NCBI GenBank assembly: GCA_030018005.1 | Contig: JASEGT010000021.1 | Location: forward strand, 1 to 32,181 | Length of the DNA: 32,181 nt | From: Actinomycetota bacterium | Lineage (GTDB): Bacteria > Actinomycetota > Aquicultoria > Aquicultorales > Aquicultoraceae | Direction: 5' to 3' | Part shown: in pieces, positions 1-9,905 of the stretch | Numbering within the stretch: position 1 is the stretch's first letter | How the letters are laid out: every line of letters starts with the position of its first letter | Notes under the pieces: generated by a model | Seen by the model: only the letters and a program-made list of their open reading frames with translations | Databases searched by the model: none | What the model was told of the DNA's origin: nothing | Position numbers and translations under genes: made by a program

Positions 1-1
1 C

Positions 2-685
2 GCGGTGGTAAAAGGCGAAAGCATCAAAGATACTGCACTAACGCTCGAAGCGATGGCGGCGGATATCGTCATCATCAGGCATGCGGCGTCGGGTTCGGCG
101 GCTTTGTTGGCGAAGTACATGGGATGCAGTGTCATCAACGCGGGCGACGGTCAGCACGAGCACCCGACACAGGCGCTCCTCGACCTCTTTACGATAAGGC
201 AGGAGTTCGGGACGTTGCGCGGCCTCAAAGTCGCCATCGTCGGCGACATCCTCCACAGCAGGGTGGCGCGCTCCAACATCCTGGCGCTTAAGAAGATGGG
301 CTCCGAGGTTATAGTGGTGGGCCCGCCGACCCTCATCCCGAAGGAGATAGAGTCGCTCGGGGTTCGATATTCATACGATATCGACTCGGTGCTGCCTGAG
401 ATAGATGTCCTGTACGTTTTGAGGATTCAAATGGAGAGGCAGGGCGAGTCGTTCTTCCCGTCACTACGCGAGTACGCGAAGCTCTACGGTATAAACAAGA
501 AACGCTTGCAGATGACCAAGCCCGACCTCGTTCTGATGCATCCGGGGCCCATAAACCGGGGCGTCGAGCTTGCACCCGAAGTCGCGGATGTGTCGCAGTC
601 GCTCATCACCGAGCAGGTCAAGAACGGGGTAGCGGTGCGCATGGCGGTCCTCTACATGTTGTTAGGCGGTGCTGAAGTTGAGTAA
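2..685 (+). CDS. pyrB: Aspartate carbamoyltransferase catalytic chain, 5'-truncated by window edge
   Basis: This enzyme joins carbamoyl phosphate and aspartate to give carbamoyl aspartate, the committed cytosolic step of pyrimidine synthesis. The reading frame is open from base 2, so roughly the first quarter of a usual ~310-residue protein, including the STRT carbamoyl-phosphate loop, lies outside the window. Visible family signatures are HAASGS, the DGQHEHPTQALLDLFT segment that binds substrates, VGDILHSRVARS in the aspartate domain, LRIQMER, and the C-terminal HPGPINRGVE motif. The GTG at position 5 is internal and not a credible start. The 3' end overlaps pyrC by 17 bases if pyrC begins at its GTG, which implies translational coupling. 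The operon promoter and any PyrR-type attenuator must lie upstream of this window. Confidence 0.97.
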   Translation, partial: AVVKGESIKDTALTLEAMAADIVIIRHAASGSAALLAKYMGCSVINAGDGQHEHPTQALLDLFTIRQEFGTLRGLKVAIVGDILHSRVARSNILALKKMGSEVIVVGPPTLIPKEIESLGVRYSYDIDSVLPEIDVLYVLRIQMERQGESFFPSLREYAKLYGINKKRLQMTKPDLVLMHPGPINRGVELAPEVADVSQSLITEQVKNGVAVRMAVLYMLLGGAEVE

Positions 686-1979
686 TTACCTGATAGTCGG
701 CGGGAGGGTCATAGACCCCGCGAATAATGTAGATGAGATAGCCGACGTTTTGATTGAACGCGGCAAGATAGCGGCGATCGGAAGCGACTTAAGCGGCAGC
801 GCGCCGGACGGTGTCGAGAGAATCGATGCTACGGGCAAGGTCGTGGCGCCGGGCCTGGTCGATATGCACGTGCACCTGCGCGAGCCCGGCCGGGCCGACG
901 AGGAGACGGTCGAAAGCGGCCTGCGGGCGGCTGTCCGGGGCGGTTTTACGAGCGTGGCTTGCATGCCCAACACCGACCCCGTCTGCGATTCGGCGTCGGT
1001 CGTCGAGTACATATTGCAGCGGGTCGAAGAGGTTGGTTTCGGCAACGCGTTTCCCATCGCCGCTGTCACGCACGGCCTCGAAGGCGAGAAGCTCTCCGAG
1101 ATGGGGGAGCTCGTGGGGGCCGGCGCGGTCGCGTTTTCGGACGACGGCAAATGTGTGGTCAACGGCCAGCTGATGAGGCGGGCACTCGAATATGCGAAGA
1201 CGTGGGATAAGACGATAATATCGCATGCCGAGGACAGTTTTCTCGCCCACGGCGGGCAGATGCACGAGGGTTACTGGTCGACGGTTCTGGGATTGAAGGG
1301 GATACCCGCAGCCGCCGAAGAGGTCGTTGTGGCGCGCGATATCATCCTCGCCGAGCTTACGGGGGGCAGGTTGCATATCGCGCATCTCAGCACCGCCGGG
1401 AGCCTTGAGCTGGTGAAGTTGGCGAAGGAGCGGGGGATACGGGTGACCTGCGAGGTCACGCCGCACCACCTGATTCTCACCGACGAAAAGGTGCGGGACT
1501 ATGATACCAATTTCAAGGTCAATCCGCCGCTTCGCTCAAAAGAGCACCTCGAGGCGGTGCGCCAAGGCTTAAGAGACGGTGTTATCGATGCTATCGCGAG
1601 CGACCATGCGCCGCACGCGCGCCACGAGAAGGAGATGGAGTTTGACTATGCGCCATTCGGGCTCATCGGGCTAGAGACGACGCTTGCACTTATATTAACG
1701 GAGATTGTAGACAAGGGCGTTATTGGCTTGTCGGAAGCTATAGCGCTTATGAGCATAAACCCGGCCCGCATCCTCGGTATCGACAGGGGAACGCTCTCTG
1801 TCGGGGCGGCCGCCGATGTAATCATATTAGACACTAACGCTCAGAATGAGGTAGAGCCGTTAAGGTTTGAATCTAAGAGCAACAACACCCCGTACGCGGG
1901 CTGGTCACTAAAGGGCGTGGTGGGGGATGTGTTTTGCGCGGGCAAACCGGTGATATGTAACAGTAGATTTGTGGTTTAG
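669..1979 (+). CDS. pyrC: Dihydroorotase
   Basis: PyrC cyclises carbamoyl aspartate to dihydroorotate. The 436-residue product is full length for the class I (long) type. The zinc-binding HxH sits in DMHVHLREPG near residues 65-74. Later metal ligands of the amidohydrolase fold appear in IISHAED, HIAHLSTAGS and the conserved IASDHAPH segment. The start is uncertain: GTG at 669 overlaps the end of pyrB, while TTG at 678 has an AGGCGG sequence 8 bases upstream and would give a product beginning MSNYLIVGG. Either way the gene is coupled to pyrB. It is followed after 54 bases by carA. Nothing in the sequence suggests it is one of the inactive pseudo-dihydroorotases, since the HxH and the late Asp are both present. 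Confidence 0.96.
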   Translation: MLKLSNYLIVGGRVIDPANNVDEIADVLIERGKIAAIGSDLSGSAPDGVERIDATGKVVAPGLVDMHVHLREPGRADEETVESGLRAAVRGGFTSVACMPNTDPVCDSASVVEYILQRVEEVGFGNAFPIAAVTHGLEGEKLSEMGELVGAGAVAFSDDGKCVVNGQLMRRALEYAKTWDKTIISHAEDSFLAHGGQMHEGYWSTVLGLKGIPAAAEEVVVARDIILAELTGGRLHIAHLSTAGSLELVKLAKERGIRVTCEVTPHHLILTDEKVRDYDTNFKVNPPLRSKEHLEAVRQGLRDGVIDAIASDHAPHARHEKEMEFDYAPFGLIGLETTLALILTEIVDKGVIGLSEAIALMSINPARILGIDRGTLSVGAAADVIILDTNAQNEVEPLRFESKSNNTPYAGWSLKGVVGDVFCAGKPVICNSRFVV

Positions 1980-2033
1980 GGTACATGTTTGCCGGCAACT
2001 CAAAGCATACGACCGGAAAGATAAAGGAGTACG

Positions 2034-3197
2034 ATGGGCATCTTAAAGAAGAAAAAGGCGATTCTGGCGCTGGAAGACGGCACCGCATACCATGGCTATG
2101 CTTTTGGGGCGGTTGGTGAGAAGACCGGCGAGGTCGTCTTTAATACCAGCATGACAGGATATCAGGAGATATTGACCGACCCCTCATACGCCGGGCAAAT
2201 CGTGACCATGACCTACCCGCTTATCGGTAACTACGGTATCAATGACGAGGATAACGAGTCGCGCAGGCCATTCGTCGAGGGATTTGTCGTGCGCGAAGCG
2301 TCCAGCATGTACAGTAATTGGAGGGCCCAGACCTCGCTCCAGGATTTTCTCACGGAGTACGCCATCGTGGGGATAGAAGGAGTCGACACGAGGGCGTTGA
2401 CGAAGCATATCAGGAGCGCCGGCGCGATGCGCGGTGTTATCTCGGTCGGCGATAAGAGCGTTGCGGATGTAATTGAGAAAGCGAAAAACGCACCATCGAT
2501 GGTCGGAGCCGACCTGGTCAAGGAAGTCACGGTCGATGAACCTTACTCCTGGGGTGATGGTGGCGGAGCGTATAAGATAGTCGCTTTCGATTATGGGATG
2601 AAGACCAATATCGTCAGACAGCTCGCAGAGGCGGGTTGTGATATACGGGTGGTACCGGCGGCAACCTCCGCCGAAGAGGTGCTGGCGATGGACCCCGACG
2701 GGATATTCTTATCAAATGGTCCTGGAGACCCGGCGGCGGTGACCTATGCGGTCGATACGATTCGGGAGCTTATCGGCAAAAAACCACTCTTTGGTATCTG
2801 CCTTGGCCACCAGCTGCTTTCGCTCGCGCTGGGAGGCAAGACGTATAAACTCAAGTTCGGCCACCGCGGCGGCAACCAACCGGTCAAGAATCTGCTCAAT
2901 GGTCATGTCGAGATAACGAGCCAGAATCACGGATTCGCGGTCGATCCGGCGTCGCTGAGCATCGAGGAGAAAGCCTGGCAGGTTGGACAGACTATACCTG
3001 AGGGAGGTTGGTCCGGGACGAGTGATTTCGGGCCTGTCGAGATAACCCACATCAACTTGAGCGACGGCACCGTCGAGGGTCTACGCTGCCTGGACGTACC
3101 AGCCTATTCTGTACAATATCACCCAGAGGCGGCTCCGGGACCACATGACGCTGAGTATCTGTTCGAACAGTTTATAGAGATGATGGGCGCGAAGTAG
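2034..3197 (+). CDS. carA: Carbamoyl-phosphate synthase small (glutaminase) subunit
   Basis: CarA hydrolyses glutamine and channels ammonia to CarB for carbamoyl phosphate synthesis, feeding both pyrimidines and arginine. The 387-residue protein has the CarA-specific N-terminal domain ([20 protein letters not shown] near residues 31-50) followed by a class I glutamine amidotransferase domain. The catalytic triad is visible: Cys256 in GICLGHQ, and His363 and Glu365 in QYHPEA. The ATG at 2034 is supported by AAGGAG about five bases upstream. The gene is separated from carB by only 72 bases without a visible terminator, so the two subunits are probably co-transcribed. A stretch near residues 315-340 looks slightly longer than in the versions I know, but the motifs around it are intact. 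Confidence 0.97.
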   Translation: MGILKKKKAILALEDGTAYHGYAFGAVGEKTGEVVFNTSMTGYQEILTDPSYAGQIVTMTYPLIGNYGINDEDNESRRPFVEGFVVREASSMYSNWRAQTSLQDFLTEYAIVGIEGVDTRALTKHIRSAGAMRGVISVGDKSVADVIEKAKNAPSMVGADLVKEVTVDEPYSWGDGGGAYKIVAFDYGMKTNIVRQLAEAGCDIRVVPAATSAEEVLAMDPDGIFLSNGPGDPAAVTYAVDTIRELIGKKPLFGICLGHQLLSLALGGKTYKLKFGHRGGNQPVKNLLNGHVEITSQNHGFAVDPASLSIEEKAWQVGQTIPEGGWSGTSDFGPVEITHINLSDGTVEGLRCLDVPAYSVQYHPEAAPGPHDAEYLFEQFIEMMGAK

Positions 3198-3269
3198 CCG
3201 CAACATCTCCTATTGAAGGTCTTAGATTTTGCGGATAGTTGAGTCAGGAACAACCAGGAAGAAGAGGTT

Positions 3270-6200
3270 ATGCCAAGAAGAGACGACATCAAGAAAATCC
3301 TAATAATAGGTTCGGGGCCGATCATCATCGGCCAAGCGTGCGAGTTTGATTACTCGGGAACCCAGGCGTGTAAAGTGCTGGAAGAAGACGGGTATGAGGT
3401 GGTTTTGGTCAACAGCAACCCGGCCACCATCATGACCGATCCTGAATTCGCCGACCGGACCTATATCGAACCTATTACGCCCGAGATAGTCGAGCGTATT
3501 ATCGCCAAAGAGAGGCCGCAGGCGCTCTTGCCGACGCTCGGCGGGCAGACCGGCCTGAATACCGCCGTTGCTCTGGCCGAAAGCGGAGTTCTTGAGAAGT
3601 ATAATGTCGAGCTTATCGGCGCTAAATTACCCGCTATCAGAATGGCGGAGGACAGGAGCGCGTTTAAGGCTGCGATGGTAAAACTCGGCTTCGAGGTGCC
3701 CAGAAGCGGGTTCGCGTACAACCTCAACGACGCGCTCGCTCTGGCCGAAGAACTCGGCTTCCCACTGGTCATCCGGCCAAGCTTCACACTCGGCGGCACC
3801 GGCGGCGGCATAGCATTCAACCAGGAAGAATATATAAATATCGTCTCCAACGGACTAATGCTCAGCCCCGTGTCCGAGCTTCTCGTCGAAGAATCGGTCA
3901 TCGGCTGGAAGGAATACGAGTTGGAGGTCATGCGTGACCTCAACGATAACGTAGTCATAATTTGTACAATCGAAAACCTCGACCCGATGGGCGTCCATAC
4001 CGGCGACAGCATAACAGTAGCGCCGGCGCAGACGCTCACCGATGTGGAGTACCAAAAACTGCGCGATGCGTCGATAGATATCATTCGCGAGATAGGCGTG
4101 GAGACCGGCGGTTCCAACATCCAATTCGCCATTGAGCCCGAAACCGGGCGTATCGTAATTGTCGAGATGAACCCGCGGGTTAGCCGCAGCTCGGCGCTGG
4201 CTTCCAAGGCGACCGGCTTTCCCATCGCAAAGATAGCGGCTAAGCTCGCTGTCGGATATACACTGGATGAGATAGCCAATGATATCACCAAGGAAACCCC
4301 GGCGTCGTTCGAGCCGACCATCGATTACGTGGTCACTAAGATACCGCGCTGGGCGTTTGAGAAGTTCCCCGAGACCGACCAGGCGTTGACGACGAAGATG
4401 AAATCGGTCGGTGAAGCCATGGCCATCGGGCGCACCTTCAAGGAGTCGCTTCAGAAAGCTATCCGTTCGCTCGAAATAGACCGCTACGGTCTGGGTGGCG
4501 ACGGCAAAGACGAGATATCGCCGGATGATTTGAACACCAAGCTCGCCGTGCCCAATCAAGATCGCCTCTTCTATATAAAATACGCCCTGGAAACGGGGAT
4601 GAGCATCGATAAGATACACGACCTCACAAAAATCGACCCGTGGTTTATCGACCAGATTCGTCAGATAGCCGAAGCCGAGGACGAAATCGCCGGCTACAAA
4701 CTCGAAGATATCCCTGACGAGCTGCTTTATGAGGCGAAGCGTTACGGCTTCTCCGACCGCCAGCTTGCATATCTTACCGGCTCCGCCGAACTCGAGGTGC
4801 GCGAGCGTCGCAAAAAAGCGGGAATCGTCGCGACCTTCAAGACGGTCGACACCTGCGGCGCCGAGTTCGAGGCTTATACGCCATACTATTACTCTACTTA
4901 TGAGAGCGAGTGCGAGGTTCGCGAATCGGATAGACCTAAGATAATGATTTTGGGAAGCGGTCCCAACCGAATCGGGCAGGGAATCGAGTTCGACTATTGT
5001 TGCGTCCATGCCGCCTTCGCGCTAAAAGAAGAGGGTTTCGAGACCATCATGGTCAACTGTAACCCCGAGACCGTCTCTACAGACTACGACACTTCGGACC
5101 GGCTATACTTCGAGCCGCTTACCTACGAAGATGTCATGAATATAGTGGAAAAAGAGAAACCGCAAGGCGTCATAGTCCAGTTCGGAGGGCAGACTCCCCT
5201 AAAGCTGGCGAAGGCGCTCGGTGCGGCGGGTGTTCCCATAATAGGCACCTCGCCCGATAGCATCGACCTGGCCGAGGACCGCAAGCGCTTCGACGTTCTT
5301 TTACGAAAGCACAATATCAATCAGCCGCCAAACGGGACGGCTACCTCTTACTCAGAAGCGCTCGATGTAGCGCGGCAAATCGGCTTCCCGGTGCTGGTGC
5401 GGCCGTCTTACGTGCTGGGCGGGCGCGCGATGGAAATCGTTTATTCCGAGGATAGTCTCGAGGCATATGTCGAAAAAGCGGTCAAGGCCTCACCAGACCA
5501 CCCCATCCTAATCGACAAGTTTTTGGAAGGCGCCATCGAGGTCGACGTCGACGCCCTCTGTGATGGTGACGACGTCCTGGTCGGCGGAATCATGGAGCAC
5601 ATCGAGGAGGCGGGGGTACATTCAGGCGACAGCGCCTGTGTTATACCGCCATATACCTTGGGCGAGGAGATCATAGGCCAAATAAAGGAATACACCGTGC
5701 TGTTGGCGAAAGAACTACGGGTGCGAGGCCTTCTTAACATACAGTATGCGGTCCAAGGTGAGACGGTCTATGTCCTCGAGGTAAATCCGCGTGCTTCGCG
5801 AACAGTACCTTTTGTCAGCAAATCAATCGGAGTTCCGCTCGCCAAGGTCGCCGCGAAAGTCATGGCCGGCAAAACTCTGCGCGAGCTGGGTTATCTGGAG
5901 ATAGCGCCGATTGAGCACGTATCGATCAAAGAGGCAGTCCTACCGTTCGGCAGATTCCCGGAGGTAGACACGGTTCTCGGCCCGGAGATGAAGTCGACCG
6001 GCGAGGTCATGGGCATCGATAAATCATTCGGGATAGCGTTCGCTAAGGCGCAGCTTAGCGCCGGCTTGAACCTGCCGAAGGAAGGCAGTGTCTTCATCAG
6101 CGTGCGAAACAGCGATAAGCGCTCGATTATATTCCTGGCTAAAAAGCTCCATGACATGGGCTTTAAGATATACGCGACCAAGGGGACGGCGACTATGTTG

Positions 6201-6530
6201 AGCCGAAACGGCATCAGCGCCGAGGCGGCGAAGAAGGTTCAAGAGGGACGACCCAATGTCGTCGACCTTATCAAGAACCGCACAGTCGATTTAGTCATCA
6301 ACACACCTTGGGGCAAAGGCACGCGCAAGGACGGATACGAGATCAGGACCAACGCGGCGGTATACGGGATTCCCTGCATAACGACTCTGGCGGCGGCTTC
6401 GGCGGTGGTGCAGGGCATCGAAGCGCTCATCAGCGGCGAGTTGGACGTCAAGGCTATCCAAGATTACCATAAAGATATGGCCCGCAGTGGCCAAGTAAAG
6501 ACCGCTAATGTGGAGTCGACCATCGAGTAG
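3270..6530 (+). CDS. carB: Carbamoyl-phosphate synthase large subunit
   Basis: CarB makes carbamoyl phosphate from bicarbonate, two ATP and the ammonia delivered by CarA. At 1086 residues it is full length. It shows the expected internal duplication: two ATP-grasp halves, the first opening with [20 protein letters not shown] and the second with [20 protein letters not shown] near residue 560. Each half carries a nucleotide-binding segment ([12 protein letters not shown] and [14 protein letters not shown]) and a metal-binding E-x-NPR motif ([12 protein letters not shown] and [12 protein letters not shown]). The last ~140 residues form the MGS-like allosteric domain, which in relatives binds effectors such as UMP or IMP. 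The ATG at 3270 follows a GAAGAGG sequence. The large antisense frames across it carry no recognisable protein. Confidence 0.98.
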   Translation: MPRRDDIKKILIIGSGPIIIGQACEFDYSGTQACKVLEEDGYEVVLVNSNPATIMTDPEFADRTYIEPITPEIVERIIAKERPQALLPTLGGQTGLNTAVALAESGVLEKYNVELIGAKLPAIRMAEDRSAFKAAMVKLGFEVPRSGFAYNLNDALALAEELGFPLVIRPSFTLGGTGGGIAFNQEEYINIVSNGLMLSPVSELLVEESVIGWKEYELEVMRDLNDNVVIICTIENLDPMGVHTGDSITVAPAQTLTDVEYQKLRDASIDIIREIGVETGGSNIQFAIEPETGRIVIVEMNPRVSRSSALASKATGFPIAKIAAKLAVGYTLDEIANDITKETPASFEPTIDYVVTKIPRWAFEKFPETDQALTTKMKSVGEAMAIGRTFKESLQKAIRSLEIDRYGLGGDGKDEISPDDLNTKLAVPNQDRLFYIKYALETGMSIDKIHDLTKIDPWFIDQIRQIAEAEDEIAGYKLEDIPDELLYEAKRYGFSDRQLAYLTGSAELEVRERRKKAGIVATFKTVDTCGAEFEAYTPYYYSTYESECEVRESDRPKIMILGSGPNRIGQGIEFDYCCVHAAFALKEEGFETIMVNCNPETVSTDYDTSDRLYFEPLTYEDVMNIVEKEKPQGVIVQFGGQTPLKLAKALGAAGVPIIGTSPDSIDLAEDRKRFDVLLRKHNINQPPNGTATSYSEALDVARQIGFPVLVRPSYVLGGRAMEIVYSEDSLEAYVEKAVKASPDHPILIDKFLEGAIEVDVDALCDGDDVLVGGIMEHIEEAGVHSGDSACVIPPYTLGEEIIGQIKEYTVLLAKELRVRGLLNIQYAVQGETVYVLEVNPRASRTVPFVSKSIGVPLAKVAAKVMAGKTLRELGYLEIAPIEHVSIKEAVLPFGRFPEVDTVLGPEMKSTGEVMGIDKSFGIAFAKAQLSAGLNLPKEGSVFISVRNSDKRSIIFLAKKLHDMGFKIYATKGTATMLSRNGISAEAAKKVQEGRPNVVDLIKNRTVDLVINTPWGKGTRKDGYEIRTNAAVYGIPCITTLAAASAVVQGIEALISGELDVKAIQDYHKDMARSGQVKTANVESTIE

Positions 6531-6623
6531 TGGCGCTGGGCTGTAGGGAAGGCTGAGTACTAATACAAAATTTTTCTCTTGCAGAGTTCCTAAGATCATT
6601 ATTGGAGTTAGTGGAATTAGAGA

Positions 6624-7472
6624 ATGCTTCAAATCAAAGCGGACATCATCGGAAAAGAAGAGGTAATGCCGGGTGTATTCAACCTTATAATTGTCTCGCC
6701 CGAGATTTCACGGAACGCTCGGCCGGGACAGTTCGTGCACGTTCTATGCCCGTCTGGTGACGGTTTTATGCTACGCAGGCCTTTCAGTATCCATCGTGTA
6801 GTGCCGGGGCGCGCATTCGAAATCCTTTTCCAGGTTGTAGGCAAGGGAACCGAAGCGCTCTCAAGGGTCAAGATACATGACACGCTCGATATCATCGGCC
6901 CGCTGGGAACAGGTTTCAAATATTCCGAGGATATTAAGTCTGCGCTGCTTATAGCCGGCGGCCTAGGCGCCGCTCCGTTGCTTTTTCTAGCTGAAGAGCT
7001 CGTTGAGAGGCAGGTGCTCTTCTATCCTATGCTCGGGTATAAGACCAAGACGCAGATGTTGCGCTATATTGATTTTAAACGGCTAGGCAAGAAGACCTAT
7101 GCGGCTACGGAAGACGGGAGTTTCGGTCACGAGGGAACCGTCGTCGACCTATTAAACCGCACGGTACACAATATTCGTCCTGAAATTATCTACGCATGCG
7201 GGCCTGTTGGTATGCTCAAAAAAATATCTGAGACCGCGGATGAATTCGGCATCGAGTGCCAGGTGTCGCTTGAGACGAAGATGGCATGTGGTATCGGCGT
7301 CTGCTTGGGGTGCGCTTGTGTCACCAGGCAGGGATATAAGATGGCCTGCAAAGACGGTCCGGTTTTCGATACTCGTGACATCCTTTGGGGTGCGGAGGAT
7401 TATGAAAAAGGACGCGCTAGCGGGTGTGGCTGCGATAACGAAGCGCCCCCCGAGACGGATTCAGCCGGGTAA
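6624..7472 (+). CDS. pyrK: Dihydroorotate dehydrogenase (NAD+) electron-transfer subunit
   Basis: PyrK carries electrons from the FMN of PyrD to NAD+ through FAD and a [2Fe-2S] cluster. The 282-residue product has a ferredoxin-reductase-like FAD domain with RRPFSI near residues 51-56, an NAD-binding domain with AGGLGAAPLL near 111-120 and ACGPVGML near 191-198, and a C-terminal cluster-binding segment. The four ligands are visible as Cys222, Cys227, Cys230 and Cys242 in ACGIGVCLGCAC and KMACKDGPVF. The tail after residue ~260 is extra and holds two more cysteines (SGCGCDNE), of unknown role. pyrD follows after 64 bases, so the pair encodes the class 1B heterotetramer. The start at 6624 has only a weak ribosome binding site. 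Confidence 0.95.
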   Translation: MLQIKADIIGKEEVMPGVFNLIIVSPEISRNARPGQFVHVLCPSGDGFMLRRPFSIHRVVPGRAFEILFQVVGKGTEALSRVKIHDTLDIIGPLGTGFKYSEDIKSALLIAGGLGAAPLLFLAEELVERQVLFYPMLGYKTKTQMLRYIDFKRLGKKTYAATEDGSFGHEGTVVDLLNRTVHNIRPEIIYACGPVGMLKKISETADEFGIECQVSLETKMACGIGVCLGCACVTRQGYKMACKDGPVFDTRDILWGAEDYEKGRASGCGCDNEAPPETDSAG

Positions 7473-7536
7473 AGTAGGCAATAAAACAGGCAACACAGGT
7501 CGAGCAACGGTGATTTCTTCGCAATGGAGACAATGA

Positions 7537-8451
7537 ATGAGCGTAAACTTAAGCGTTAATCTTTCAGGAATTAAAATGAAAAACCCGGTCATGCCGGCTT
7601 CCGGTACGTTTGGGGCGGGGCGCGAGTATAGCGAACTCATGGATATCAACCGGCTCGGTGCATTGGTCGCCAAGACCGTTACATTAAAGCCGCGGGACGG
7701 GAATATTCCGCCACGGCTTTGTGAGGTCTCATCGGGTATGCTCAACTCGATTGGCCTGCAAAACGAGGGAATAGACCACTTCTTGAAGCACGACTTCCCG
7801 TTTATGAAGGAGTTTGACGTTCCCGTCATCATCAATATAGCGGGAAACAGCTTGGAGGAGTACGCGCAGCTTTGCAGGGAGATCGACCGCGTCGAGGGCG
7901 TAAGCGGTATCGAACTTAATATCTCTTGTCCTAACATAAAGGCGGGTGGAATCGCGTTTGGTGCCTCATCGAAGCTGGCGGAGCAGGTCACCGCAGCAGC
8001 CAGATATAACACACAGCTTCCCCTAATCGTTAAGTTGACGCCAAACGTTTACAATATATCCAAAATAGCCCGGGCGGTTACCAGCGCGGGCGCCGATGCC
8101 ATCTCACTAATAAACACGATGGTCGGCATGTCCATCGATACCAACACCTTCAAGCCCAATCTCGGCAATATTACCGGCGGACTCAGCGGGCCGGCGATAA
8201 AACCGATTGCGGTTCGCATGGTCTGGGAGGTCGCACAGAGTGTCAAGATACCGATTATCGGTATTGGCGGCATCTCGAACGCGCTAGACGCTGTGGAATT
8301 TTTCCTAGCAGGCGCGACAGCGGTAGCGGTAGGAACCGCAAACTTCATAAATCCTCTGACTATGACCGATATCATCAGCGGGCTCGAGGCGTATCTCGTC
8401 GATAAAGGTTTTACCGATATCGGCCAGATAATCGGAAAGGTTAAAACGTAG
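7537..8451 (+). CDS. pyrD: Dihydroorotate dehydrogenase catalytic subunit, class 1B
   Basis: PyrD oxidises dihydroorotate to orotate at a bound FMN; as a class 1B enzyme it passes electrons through the neighbouring PyrK to NAD+. The 304-residue product has the opening VNLSGIKMKNPVMPASGTFG, the substrate-binding SSGMLNSIGLQN loop (about residues 65-76), and the active-site cysteine (Cys131) in NISCPNIKAGG, as expected for a soluble class 1 enzyme rather than a quinone-linked class 2 enzyme. FMN phosphate-binding glycines occur in GIGGISNA and AVGTANF. The ATG at 7537 has GGAGA about seven bases upstream. A stable stem-loop follows the stop codon, before pyrF. Confidence 0.97.
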   Translation: MSVNLSVNLSGIKMKNPVMPASGTFGAGREYSELMDINRLGALVAKTVTLKPRDGNIPPRLCEVSSGMLNSIGLQNEGIDHFLKHDFPFMKEFDVPVIINIAGNSLEEYAQLCREIDRVEGVSGIELNISCPNIKAGGIAFGASSKLAEQVTAAARYNTQLPLIVKLTPNVYNISKIARAVTSAGADAISLINTMVGMSIDTNTFKPNLGNITGGLSGPAIKPIAVRMVWEVAQSVKIPIIGIGGISNALDAVEFFLAGATAVAVGTANFINPLTMTDIISGLEAYLVDKGFTDIGQIIGKVKT

Positions 8452-8468
8452 CGGCAGGTCTAGCGACC

Positions 8469-8498
8469 GCCGCAACGGTATCAACCGATACCGACGGC
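8469..8498 (+). other. Stem-loop between pyrD and pyrF
   Basis: An interrupted inverted repeat reads GCCG-caa-CGGTATC-aacc-GATACCG-a-CGGC. The inner seven base pairs are perfect, and an outer four-pair stem extends it. No uridine run follows, so this is not an intrinsic terminator. It could protect the upstream mRNA end or adjust expression of pyrF relative to pyrD; that role is inference. Confidence 0.5.
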
Positions 8499-8581
8499 TG
8501 TAAATCTTTCACCTTACGAGCGGCCGTGAGAGCACGATGCCGAAGAGTTATCCGCAAACGACCAAGGAGAGCTTGCGATAC

Positions 8582-9316
8582 ATGTATAAGCCGGAAGAAC
8601 GTTTGATAGTCGCGCTCGACGTTCCGACTCAAAAGGACGTTGAGCAAGCCTGTGCGGAGATTGGCGGAAACGCTGTTTTTTACAAAGTAGGCCTACAGCT
8701 GTTTCTAGCCGAAGGAGCTGGTGTTTTAAGCCATCTAAAGGGGAAGGGACTAAAGGTCTTTCTCGACCTCAAACTCCATGATATTCCACACCAGGTAGCC
8801 GGAGCGTGCCGTGAAATCGCGCGGACGGGCGTGGACATGACCACGGTCCACACGATGGGCGGCGTCGAAATGATGCGGGCGGCGGCAAATGCTATGCGGG
8901 AATCCGCGCTTGAATTCGGGGTCAAACCGCCGGTTCTCTTAGGTGTGACCGTCCTGACCAGTTTAAATCAATCTCAAGCTGGGGAAATAGGAATCGCCGT
9001 GAAGATTTCGGAACATGTCGTGCGGTTGGCGACTCTGGCAAGAGAGACCGGCCTTGACGGTGTTGTGGCATCGCCGCTGGAAGTCGAGGCGATAAGAGCA
9101 GCCGCGGGAGACGATTTTGTAATCGTGACACCGGGCATCAGGTCTTCCGCGGATATCGCTGGCGATCAGCAGCGAGTCATGAGTGCGGCAGACGCGATCA
9201 CGGCAGGGTCGACATACCTAGTGGTGGGAAGGCCTATAATGAAATCGGACGACCCCGGACGGGCGGCAGCGGCGGTTACCGCCGAAATAGAACGAGCACT
9301 GAACGCAAAAACGTAA
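8582..9316 (+). CDS. pyrF: Orotidine-5'-phosphate decarboxylase
   Basis: PyrF decarboxylates OMP to UMP, the last de novo step. From the ATG at 8582 the product is 244 residues, normal for the short bacterial type I family. The catalytic D-x-K-x-x-D array is visible in FLDLKLHDIPHQ, and the phosphate-binding end of the barrel in VTPGIR and LVVGRPIM. I chose 8582 because AAGGAGA lies 11 bases upstream and the family normally starts a few residues before RLIVALD. An in-frame ATG at 8537 would add 15 residues but has only a weak GAGAG upstream. PyrE, which supplies OMP, is not in the window. The gene ends the pyrimidine cluster, with a long non-coding stretch beyond it. Confidence 0.96.
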   Translation: MYKPEERLIVALDVPTQKDVEQACAEIGGNAVFYKVGLQLFLAEGAGVLSHLKGKGLKVFLDLKLHDIPHQVAGACREIARTGVDMTTVHTMGGVEMMRAAANAMRESALEFGVKPPVLLGVTVLTSLNQSQAGEIGIAVKISEHVVRLATLARETGLDGVVASPLEVEAIRAAAGDDFVIVTPGIRSSADIAGDQQRVMSAADAITAGSTYLVVGRPIMKSDDPGRAAAAVTAEIERALNAKT

Positions 9317-9345
9317 TCCGGATATTGAACTTGCGGCACAATTGT

Positions 9346-9374
9346 TTGACAACCAGGGCTGGAAGTACCATACT
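9346..9374 (+). promoter_or_regulatory. Candidate housekeeping promoter downstream of pyrF
   Basis: A perfect TTGACA is followed after 17 bases by CATACT, which matches four of six bases of the -10 consensus. It lies 30 bases past the pyrF stop codon and about 530 bases before mihF. It could start the mihF-gmk-rpoZ transcript with a long leader, or a separate small RNA. Identified by sequence pattern only. Confidence 0.5.
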
Positions 9375-9525
9375 CACACGTAACGCAGGGTGTTGTACCG
9401 CCTCCTGATAGGTACGGCCCTCAAAATGTCTGAACAAATCGCCTGAATTATAAATTTAAGTCTTGCCTAAGACAAGGGCTTATTGATAGCATGGTTTCCG
9501 TCAGGGAGTTAACGAACGTGAATTT

Positions 9526-9717
9526 ATGTTTTTGCTGGTAAAAAAGAAGGGAAAATATAATTTCGTAGAGAATTACGTAAAAGTCCAGGTCAGGGGAGCC
9601 TGTTCAAACCGACAAGTCGTCGACCTGCAGGCTTCGGCCGAAAATTCAACATGTTTGGAAGGGAGGGAGGTACAGTCGTTAGTTGCTAGCTTGATTGACA
9701 AGGGGTATCTAGAGTAA
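9526..9717 (+). CDS. Doubtful 63-residue small protein
   Basis: An open frame starts at ATG 9526 and ends with residues SLIDKGYLE. I do not recognise the family. The N-terminal third is basic (LLVKKKGKYN), and there are two cysteines. No ribosome binding site precedes this ATG. A different frame has a GGGAG followed by GTG at 9520, but it stops after seven codons (MNLCFCW). The run of five T at 9529-9533 joins the two frames, so one lost or gained base could have split a slightly longer gene beginning near ATG 9491. Codon use in the second half looks plausible for coding. It could equally be non-coding leader sequence. Confidence 0.27.
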   Translation: MFLLVKKKGKYNFVENYVKVQVRGACSNRQVVDLQASAENSTCLEGREVQSLVASLIDKGYLE

Positions 9718-9905
9718 TTTACGAACCACTTCAATCTACATGGCAACAATCGAAGCTCAATTCAGTCGTGTGACAACGCACTGTGCCGGATGGTCCCAGT
9801 AATAGCCTACGTGATGCAACACGGGAGCATGTGTTGAGCGTCAACTAGCTAGCCACAGTTTTAGTTCGCAGTCAATAATTTAACTACCTAGCATAAGGAG
9901 GAGTT

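Larger units (their letters stand above)
9317..9905. other. Long intergenic leader between pyrF and mihF
   Basis: This 589-base stretch has no recognised gene. It holds the TTGACA promoter candidate at 9346, a short inverted repeat GTACC/GGTAC at about 9393-9413, a doubtful 63-codon frame at 9526-9717, and a six-pair stem CAACAC/GTGTTG at 9817-9836. I see no tRNA, riboswitch consensus or terminator with a uridine run. In the related gene order the same gap is usually shorter, so it may hold an unannotated RNA or a decayed gene. Confidence 0.5.

Noticed and set aside
3461-4321. 286-codon open frame antisense to carB
   Set aside because: Serine- and isoleucine-rich composition typical of an antisense shadow; no start signal.
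3855-5009. 384-codon open frame antisense to carB
   Set aside because: Mirrors carB codon positions; no family motif, no ribosome binding site, and carB on the other strand is certain.
9520-9543. Seven-codon frame MNLCFCW behind GGGAG, as a possible leader peptide
   Set aside because: No associated terminator/anti-terminator stem and no biosynthetic gene for the enriched residues downstream; probably chance.
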